The position numbers and the translations under genes are program-made. From Nymphaea colorata (Eukaryota; Streptophyta; Magnoliopsida; Nymphaeales; Nymphaeaceae), in the NCBI RefSeq assembly GCF_008831285.2, contig NC_045138.2:20369934-20433933 (forward strand): a stretch of DNA of 64,000 nt, in the 5' to 3' direction. The notes under the pieces were generated by a model. It worked only from the letters and a program-made list of their open reading frames with translations. It was not told the DNA's origin and did no database searches. The stretch's first letter is position 1, and each line of letters begins with the position of its first letter. This document shows positions 50,932 to 64,000 of the stretch, piece after piece.

Positions 50932-51155
50932 GGAAATAGTCCACGGCTAGTACTGCTAAGAAAACTAAAAAGAAAAATATGAAGCAGTAAACAAGATGAA
51001 GAATACATATATATATATATAATATATATATTCTTCATCTTGTTTACTGCTTCATATTTTTCTTTTTAGTTTTCTTAGCAGTATATTCTTCATCTTGTTT
51101 ACTGCTTCATTTTTTTTTTTAGCTTTCTTAGCAGTGCTAGCCGTGGACTATTTCC
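50932..51155. repeat. Long inverted repeat with a third arm copy
   Basis: The left arm 50932-51005 (starting GGAAATAGTCCACGGCTAG) is the reverse complement of 51084-51155 with few mismatches. Between them, 51029-51083 is another, almost perfect, reverse copy of the inner 55 bases of the left arm. The loop is an AT microsatellite. The transcript could fold into either of two hairpins. Confidence 0.9.
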
Positions 51156-52865
51156 AACAGCTACATTTGTAACTGTTGTGTAGGAACTAGTCCAACAGCC
51201 AATCTTCTTCTTTGATCTTCTTTATTCAATTTTATAGTCTATAAATAAGTGAATGTTCTTCCTGTGCAACTTATGGCCTGACTGCAAGTTTGTATGGTCA
51301 TTCATTCATAAACATATTCATGATTTATTCCCTGTGGTGGCTTTGACTGTGATATTGGGACTTCAAATTGGCCATTGTAAGACTGATTTCTACCCTTGTT
51401 TTTAATCTAATTAACAGAAATAGTCCCTATCCTAATGGGTTGCAAATTACAAAAACCAGGGCCATATTTGAAGGAGAAATGAATGATAATTTGCAGGCAG
51501 AGCAGCTATCTCTCAGGAACTCCTTTCTTATAAAATAAGAACAACTTTCCACTTGGTTCCACCACAATATCTGAAAATGGACAAAGTAGTACGCCGATCT
51601 AGATCACATAGAAAATACTCATTCAATGAGCAACAGCACAAAGCAACCAGTGGTCTGGAAGGCATATAAGCTTAGGGCTTTTAACTTTTAAGGAATTTGC
51701 AGAAATTAGATGTAATCAAAATCATAAAGCATCGCCAAGATAGAAGTAACAATGTAACATGACTCTGACGTATGTCTGTAATAAACTACACAGTTTCTAC
51801 GTCTATGTCACAATTTTATTGCTTGAAAAGTTTTTGCCTGTGACACTTTTTTTTTATGTGCAGATTTACCTACGACACATCTAGGGTCTAGTTCTGTGAT
51901 TGCAGAAAGCCACTGTCAGGGTGAGATTTGCACTCAGGATGATCTATTTGATGTATGGGTCAAGCAACAGCCAACATTTCAACTCAGATTAAACTTGTAT
52001 CACATTTAAGCAACAAAATCAACCTTATTGATTCTTAAATTTCAGTACATTTCATAAAAATTAGTGTACATGCAAATTGTCAAAAATACACCGTCCCTTT
52101 CAGCTAGTTATGTGTGCATATGTTAGGTAGACAAGCACATGCATGGACAATATCTCTCAATAACATAAAAATAACTATTAACCAAGAAGGGCAAAATGGC
52201 AGAATTATCATGATTATCAATCTAATGTTGAATCTGTATAAAATGCTTGGTATGCTCAAACAAAATAGAATTCGGCTCTTACTGCTAAGCTTCCAAAGGA
52301 TGCAACTGAAAGTAGAACCTCACATAGAATAAAGATAACAACAAAGCTGTTATTGCAGCAATATTAAATAGGCAATAAAAAAATCAAAAATGTCTCTCAA
52401 ACACCAGAAAGGTGAGATAACTTTCAGATCCTGAGTTTGCATACCATGCTGGGGGTTAAGGGCGAAAAACATAATGTAGAGCTGAGGAATAAACAGGAAG
52501 TTGTGATTAATTTCGCTAGACGGAAAACAATATTTTTCCTTGTATCCTGATATGAAACAAGAAGAAGAAAAACAGACGTGGCAACCCTGCAGAGAAGAGC
52601 ATGCCTTCTAACAAGTGTGAATCACGCGATGAAACTAAAACTTTTAAGGCATAGAATCTACGGACGGATCTCTAAAGCTAATTAAACGATTTTTCATATT
52701 TTCGAAAAGAAATTAAGAAATAGTTAAAAGTGAACCGAGACGGCCTTCCAATGACAGGAACAATATGGAAAAAACTACGATCTGCGATCAATATACTGCA
52801 ACCAATAATAGATTTTCGAATGTAGGGGCTAGAAAATTAATAAACAATTAATCAAAATCGTTTAC
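51156..52865. other. Intergenic / putative intron of the hexose transporter
   Basis: On the minus strand this follows the transporter exon. No second transporter exon, such as one starting GGVT.M..FL, was found. Short frames only. Confidence 0.4.
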
Positions 52866-53007
52866 CTGAAATCCCAACGTCGTATCCGAACATTAACCCG
52901 CCAGTGGCAGCCATGATGCAGGAAACGATGATGATCCGAGTGATATTCCCCTCGAAATGGACCCCTCCAGTCCTCGCCAGTGTCCAGAATCCAGCGGTCA
53001 TATCCAT
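52866..53007 (-). CDS. STP-type hexose/H+ symporter, first coding exon only
   Basis: Codes [30 protein letters not shown], then [18 protein letters not shown], ending in a GT donor within the G codon (52865). Plant sugar transport proteins (STP) begin with the same pattern: a short N-terminus, Gly/Tyr-Glu-Gly-Lys-Thr-like start, then the first membrane helix with AA(T/M)GGLIFGYDIGISGG, and a first intron at this point. The family continues with a long second exon (GVTSM..FL..FFP). No such exon is present on this strand down to at least 44 kb. The gene is therefore truncated, or has an extremely long first intron. The open frame extends upstream of the ATG to 53304, probably as leader. Confidence 0.7.
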
Positions 53008-54416
53008 GGGCGACGACCGTGGGCATCGCCCAGTTTTCTTGTAGTGAGAGGATCGAGCAAAATGTTTCGTCCGCAAGAAAATTCGTGCTCTGAAGAGACG
53101 CGGTTCTAGACTGAAATCGATGAAGAAGGAACGAGAGAGAAAAAAAATGCTAAACAAGATGAATAGGACGGAAACGTGATGGACAAGAAGAGGAAAGTTT
53201 ATGAAATGGACAGTGGTTTGGGTATGAAGGAAAGAATGGAGAAACGAACAATACTTGAAAATCAGACCCTCCGATGACTGCCAAAGGAGGCGAAAGGGGT
53301 TCATCTGATGCGAGAGAAGGTTTAAGGCTGCCGATCAGACGATCTTGCAAAGCCCCTCGTCTGCTGCGAGAGATTCCACATTAGGTTCCTCCGATTCGCA
53401 AACCCAGCAAAGGGGTCTCCGAAGCCGGAAAAGCTCGTCGCGTTCCACCGACTCTGCCTCCGCCTGAACCTAGGTTCGCCTGCATCCTCTCGCTTCATTC
53501 CTTTCCTTGCTCTTACACGACTGCAGGCAGGCATGACTCAAACAACAGGCCCCACGCACGAGAACGATCTTCTTGGAGCCAATGCCAAGAGAATCAGAAA
53601 GAGAAAGGGGGGAAGGAAGAGCGCACCAGTCAAGAAGATCCGAGGGCGAACCCTCTTTCTTGATTTACCCGCGAAGCACTCGAGAGCATAAAACAGCCGT
53701 TACAAGTCGGCAGAAAAAGGGAAAGCCAAAATGGAATAGACGGCGATGGCGCTGTCAAATACAAATTCGTCATCTTTTATGTCACTAATTCCAAATGCAG
53801 CATTTTGTGACGCATGCCTTCAAATATTCCTGGTTCCAAAATGCTATACTTCTTCTCATTTAACACCAAGTTGTGAAGTAAGTTATAATATTAATCCAAC
53901 CTAGTATACTCGTAAAAATATCATTAGCAGTAGCAGAGGCACGTGGACGCTTGTATGGGCAATTGCCCACGCATTCACACAAATTATTTATTTCCACATT
54001 GATATACCTCAACCATTTGACCATATATCTCATGAAGGGTCCGAGATATTAGATATGCTGATATTAAGTATGTCATATCATTTTGATTTGTTTTGTAGAT
54101 GCATGTGGACTCTCATTTGAACTAACTTTTATTTGTTCAATTTGATAGAAGAAAAATATATCACATTTATTTCATTGATCCATTTAAACCACGAGGTAGT
54201 TTTGCAATAGAAACACTTTGTAAGTGTCTTGTGAATCTACTTCAAAAGAGTAGGTTTATGAAACAATAGTTCTAATGTGTAATGAACATGTATCAATCAT
54301 TAAGACAAATTTATGAAACACTCACAAAGTGCCTTTACTTTTTACCATTAGAACAATTATGTGAGGGTTTTATGAATCTACCTTTAAAACAAGGTATATT
54401 AATAAGACACAAGAAC
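53008..54416. other. Upstream region of the transporter exon; intergenic
   Basis: 53008-53800 is GC-richer with overlapping short frames and probably holds the leader and promoter of the minus-strand transporter exon. 54180-54400 resembles a decayed palindromic MITE (AGAAACACTTTGTAAGTG..GTGAATCTAC and the reverse). No gene is seen. Confidence 0.4.
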
Positions 54417-54423
54417 TATATAT

Positions 54424-54498
<75 letters not shown>
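54417..54498. repeat. (AT)n microsatellite
   Basis: About 40 AT units with one interruption. Apparent frames here are artefacts. Confidence 0.95.
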
Positions 54499-54499
<1 letters not shown>

Positions 54500-54577
54500 G
54501 TTTTTGTGGATTTCAAATCTAAAATAATCAAACACTTCCTGCAACGTTATATTGTTGTTGAATGCTAATATGTAAGT

Positions 54578-55262
54578 TTGGGCATCGGGCCGGGCCACCG
54601 CTAGGTACCCGGTACCCGGCCCGCCACGGGCTTGGGCCCGGGCTTTGACAAAAAAGTTTTCGGGCCAAATTTATCGGGCTCGGCTCGGCCTGGGCTCACT
54701 GTGATCGGTGGCGGCCCGATAAGCCCGACATGAGTTTTTTTTTGTTTCTTTCTTTAAAAAGAATGAACTTAGAGAATTTGGAACTTTTATGGGTTAGGTT
54801 TTCTTTTCCTCTTTTGGTTTCATTAAGAAATTTCATCGCCGCGAGCTCGAGACTACCTCCTACAGTCTTCTTCATTGGCCGTCGCCCCTTGGCTGCCTCC
54901 TCCGGTCCTCCCGTCGGTCGCCGCCATCACACAGCTGCTCTACTTACTTCATCGTCGGTTGCATCGAGTGCTCCTCCAAAGGACTACTTTCTATTTGTTG
55001 GTGTTGTTCTTGTTTTTGTTATTTTATTAAGTGCACATATAGTTTACGTTCGTGCTCATTTTTTGAGTGAGCTAGAGGCTAGCAAGTAGCAACCCACCTC
55101 AAAGCCCGGCCCTTTAATAATCGGGTCGGGCCGGGCCTCAGGCATAAACCGAAGCCCGAGGCCCGATATTACATGGGCCCGGCCCGGCCCGTTTAGAAAC
55201 AGGTCGGGCCTCGGGCTAGCTCGTTTTGAATGCCGGGCTTTGATTTTTTCATTTTTAACAAG
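54578..55262. mobile_element. GGCCCG-armed MITE-like element carrying an internal open frame
   Basis: The left arm opens GGGCATCGGGCCGGGCC and continues with GGTACCCGGTACCCGG. The right arm is rich in CGGGCCGGGCC/GGGCCTCGGGC and closes near GCCGGGCTTTG. Between the GC-rich arms is unrelated sequence with a 119-codon plus-strand frame (54730-55089, ending SELEASK). The arms share words with elements at 17618 and 55856. Exact ends and target duplication were not resolved. Confidence 0.5.
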
Positions 55263-55855
55263 CCCAGCGTTACTCGTATGCTCCTAAGCAAGTTTCGGTC
55301 CTCCTTTTTTTTTTTTTTTAAAGAAAAAGGAGTTTAATCCTAATTGGTTGGACATATTTTTGTAATTTGTAAATATCTAAAGCTGGTTACATGCCCATAA
55401 ATGAAAGAGTTTTATAAAAAATAAAAAGACTAAAAAGTAAAAAAAAATTATAAAATAGCTCAACACCGTCTCTTTTTACGAATGTCTGACCTTTACAAAG
55501 TAGATTAATATTAGTTCTGATTAGCTTCACAGGTGGGAACGGTGGAAAATATTTAATTATTAAGTTGGCAAAATACGTGCCTGCACGTTAATTCCCAAAT
55601 GCATTAAAATAACCAACCAAATGAAGACCCTCCACCTCCAAAAATCTCCCCCAATAAATCATCATCCTTAGTAAAGTTTTCTTCTTCACTTGGATTTGGA
55701 TCCTTCCCATGGAGGGGATCCAGCTCAGGGATGGTTCAAATATGGAAAGTCTGAAAAAGTGGATTAAATACATAATAAATTTGCATAGATAGCCATCTAT
55801 GAGAAACGAAACTACAAAGCACCTCATTCAACCACACGGGATACTACTTAACACT

Positions 55856-56174
55856 GGGCATCGGGAGGCCGGTAGGTACCTGGTACCCGGTTTGGCTCGG
55901 GCTTGGGCTTGGATCAAGAAAAAAGGGCATTGGATCGACCCAAAATGTTATCAAGCCAGTTTGGGTGAGCTCGATAACAGTTTTTTTAATATATTTTATT
56001 ATTTTTATAAATAGTTATAAATACTTTATTATGGTTTTTAATATTTATATATTATTTTACATTAAAATATATATTTATAATTTAATGGACCGAGTTTGGG
56101 GTGTCAGGCCTAGCTTGGTTTCGGATGTCCGACCGACCCGAGCCCGACTTTTTATGAGTTGGGTCGGCCGATGC
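55856..56174. mobile_element. GGGCATCGG-ended MITE-like element
   Basis: The left end GGGCATCGGGAGGCCGGTAGGTACC and right end (reversed GCATCGGCCGACCC) are inverted over the first bases. The core is AT-rich (55980-56090). Flanks CTTAACACT and CTTAGTACT are a possible imperfect target duplication. Related in composition to the 54578 and 17618 elements. Confidence 0.5.
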
Positions 56175-56346
56175 TTATGCTTAGTACTACTATTCTCCAC
56201 AGAAATTATAGATAAACTTGGAATCCAATAAGGATTTCTTTTCCTTGTTAGGCGTCCTAACATAGAGACTTGCTTCTTGTTCAAGGGTTTAATTTTAATG
56301 AGAAAGCTGCAAAAGTTTTTCCATTCCCTTGCGTTTCAAATTATTG

Positions 56347-56455
56347 ACTGACCAATAATAAATTCAAATCAGATTTCAGATTCAAACACGAAACTTTTCA
56401 CTGACCAATAATAAATTCAAATCAGATTTCAGATTCAAACACGAAACTTTTCATT
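56347..56455. repeat. 53-bp tandem repeat, two copies
   Basis: The unit starts ACTGACCAATAATAAATTC and ends CACGAAACTTTTC. The two copies at 56347 and 56400 are identical over their length. Confidence 0.95.
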
Positions 56456-56459
56456 CATA

Positions 56460-58388
56460 TCCAAATCCAAATTAGAATCTGAATATTCCAAAAAAAAAAA
56501 AGTATATCCGAATATTTACATGAAGAATTGGCATCCAGAAGAAACAACCTATCTTGAGCTGGAATCAAACTTTCCTTCTCCATTCAAATTTATGACAAGC
56601 TTTTCCATCGGCGGAAAGCTGTATTGGAATTCGGAAATGAAATCCAAATCTGCAGATTTCTCGCAAGAAACAACGCCAGCAATATCGTCGCCCTAATTCC
56701 GCCTCAGGTCCGGTTGACGTGACGTTGGCATGAACCGGGTCGATTCGTTTATCCCCACATCAGCCGATACTCCAATAAAAAATATAATATTTTCATACAA
56801 AGTAATATGACAAAGTATAAATATGATAATAAATTTCATTGCCCGAAGCGATACAAATCAACACGATACCGATATTTACAAACACTGACCCGGCCAAACT
56901 TGGTCAATGCCCGTCTCGGACTCACTTCCGATAACATTGACTGCTTTAAAATGAGATTTTCTAGTGTTGAAGCCAGAAAAAATTATTAGAATAGTGCTCT
57001 TTCAAATGTCTTCGGAGCACAAACAACTAGATATTTGAAACGGTAAATGTGAAAATAAAGAAATATTAAGAAGTTATGTGGTCAATTGCCTACACCAACC
57101 TATATGATTATTTTTAACATAATATTTACTGAATAAGCAGATCTATTGTAAACAAATTCAGTTTCTCTACTAAATCAAATCCGGTTTCAAACTGGCATAA
57201 AAAATTCAAAGCTACATTTGAGCCCGATCCTGTGAATGAAAAAAAAAAAAGTTTTAATTAAAATATTGTAGTTTGGCCCGATAAAACTTGTAAAAATTAT
57301 GGTGAAGATAGTAAAAATTTTAAAGATTTTAGTATGGCTCATATGAATTATTGACATATCCCTAACCGGCAACGGGCCCATTACTTCCTTCACTTTCATT
57401 GCCTTGACCCAGTCCAATTTGGCGTGCCTGGACCCAGTCCATCCCGCCCTACGGAAGAGTTGGCTCGGTCCATGATAAACTCGGCTCAAGGCTACAGAAA
57501 TATAATTTATTTATTTATTTATTAATTGTTGAAGAAAGAGGGCAGAAGGTTCTTAATAAGTGCTAGGCCTTTTTTTCCTCACCTTTTGCTGAAATTAAAA
57601 TTTGATTTGCGCCTTTTTCTCGAGGTGCAATTTATGTTTTTAAAAATTGCTAAGAGGTGGTGTGTTTTACAATCAAGCCGACGTCGTGGGGTTGAAATCT
57701 ATACTATCGGGCCTCCCTCGTTCCCTCCTTCTGTCCCCCTCCGTCAATGGCGCCACCGTCTTCCCTCCTACCCGTTGCCGCGTTGCCGCTCTCGCTTTCT
57801 ATCTAAGCTTCGTGTGCGTTGGAAATGAAATGACAAGCGTAGTCGTTTTCTCCGTCTGTTACTAGTTCATTCCGTTTAGTCTTTCTGACCTATTCTTTGT
57901 TTCTTTCTTTTTCTTTCTTCATCTTTTTTTTTTTCCTGCTCTTTTTTAGTCATCGCCCATTGACTTTGTTCTGCTGTCTTGATTCTCAATTTACGGAGTG
58001 TTTCTTTCTGTTCACAGCTAGGCTATTGGAGTTCCATTTCGATCTCTTTGGGTCTATCTGTTAGATTTTCATCTCGTGTTCTTCATCGGGAGTCTCACTC
58101 TCGACCACCCTTATCTGCGATCCCGTTGTACAATTCTACTTCGGTTTTAACTTGATGGTACCATCTGGCCGTTGGCATTTGCTATTGTTCTTCATAAATG
58201 CAGTTGATTTTGGTGGGAATTAGCACTTTTCTTGGTCAATATCTCGGTCTTAGTATGATGGGAGACGGATCAAGGAGGAGAACTTTCTTTCGCGATTGTT
58301 AGTGCATACTCCTTGGAGAAGAACACGAATCTGTTGTGGGATAGATCTCGGAGAAGGTCTTAGAATTGGAAACTAAGAGTGCTATTTG
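56460..58388. promoter_or_regulatory. Intergenic and upstream region of the CDPK gene
   Basis: 56460-57500 is AT-rich without a gene. 57600-58388 is pyrimidine-rich (for example CCTCGTTCCCTCCTTCTGTCC), as plant leaders often are, and probably includes the promoter and 5' UTR, perhaps with a leader intron. The transcription start was not located. Confidence 0.4.
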
Positions 58389-63511
<5,123 letters not shown>

Positions 63512-64000
63512 CGACTCTTCAGATACATAAGCTTTAAGGGCATATATTTTTTTCATTATTCTTGTCATTGGTGATTCATAGTTACATAAAGATGTGCAAG
63601 TACGCCTGGCTTATGAGGAAGAATCAACCACAGCTGGTGTTTGCAGACATTGAGAGCTATAAGAGCTCATCTTGAAAAAGCATTAAAGCGTCGTTGACTA
63701 TTCAGACAGTGTCATTATTCTTGTTATTGGAGAATCATAATTGGGTGCTGGTGTTCGGAAACCTTCAAAGGTATAGATGTGACTAACAATAGCTTGTCTG
63801 TCATTCATTGTTTAAGAGTTCTGGTGGATTTCAATTGGAACAGCGTTTGATGTACATGCAGTTGCCTGTTGTATAAAGCCCACCTAAGTCGCAACTGTTC
63901 TCTTTATCATTAAAATGCTTACAGGAAGAAAGGTGCTTTGCTTAGCATGACGGAAAGTTGAATGCTGAAATTTTGATTTGCTTGGCATTTTTTTTGCCAG
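63512..64000 (+). other. CDPK 3' UTR and downstream flank
   Basis: Follows the TGA stop. Contains several ATTAAA/CATTAAA-like poly(A) signal candidates, for example near 63684 and 63910. Two stretches (GTCATT..TTCTTGT(C/T)ATTGG(T/A)G) near 63556 and 63711 resemble each other, suggesting a short local duplication in the 3' UTR. Confidence 0.4.

Noticed and set aside
51156-51300. Possible solo LTR starting TGTTGGAAATAGTCC on the minus strand
   Set aside because: The tip resembles a Copia LTR start, but no matching CA end or 5-bp target duplication could be found, and the inverted repeat explains the pattern.

Overview
This is nuclear DNA from a flowering plant. Genes are split by GT..AG introns, several of them over 2.5 kb. 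The protein families are plant ones (a CPK1/2-type calcium-dependent kinase, a WVD2/TPX2 microtubule protein, an STP-type hexose transporter exon). The spaces between genes and the long introns are packed with MITEs, SINE and LINE relics and long AT/AG microsatellites. I cannot name the species from sequence alone.

Layout. (1) 567-13937, minus: RFC1, the large subunit of the clamp loader, with its first 14 coding exons (660 codons); the 3' part lies beyond base 1. Its introns hold two nested hAT-like elements (2084-3622), a second MITE family (6721-7105, 7571-7903) and simple repeats. (2) 14.3-18.4 kb: intergenic, with a CACTA-like repeat stretch and a LINE reverse-transcriptase relic split by a MITE. 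(3) 19590-22160, minus: a complete WVD2-like (TPX2 domain) gene, 8 exons, about 436 aa, followed upstream by a GC-richer leader/promoter zone to about 24.3 kb. (4) 24.4-33.4 kb: gene-poor, with SINE copies and two MITEs. (5) 33458-42084: a direct tandem duplication of a ~4.3 kb unit. Each unit carries the promoter and exon 1 of a Mal d 1/Fra a 1-associated-protein gene; the single exon 2 lies at 44377-44707, so two near-identical first exons precede one second exon. (6) 45.4-49.4 kb: AT-rich DNA that is a decayed tandem array with a period of about 1-1.2 kb. (7) 50.9-51.2 kb: a long inverted repeat with a third arm copy. (8) 52866-53007, minus: first exon of an STP-like hexose transporter with no recognisable second exon in the window. 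(9) 54.5-56.2 kb: two GGCCCG-rich MITE-like elements. (10) 58389-63511, plus: a complete CPK1/CPK2-type calcium-dependent protein kinase gene, 7 exons, 577 aa.

The genes are functionally unrelated neighbours (replication, microtubules, calcium signalling, sugar transport), as is normal in plants. The most unusual material is structural: the promoter/exon-1 tandem duplication with a SINE at its border, the nested elements with palindromic CGATACG arrays, the ~1 kb decayed array and the three-armed inverted repeat. I found no evidence of a CRISPR array, an intact tRNA or rRNA gene, or an intact autonomous transposon.
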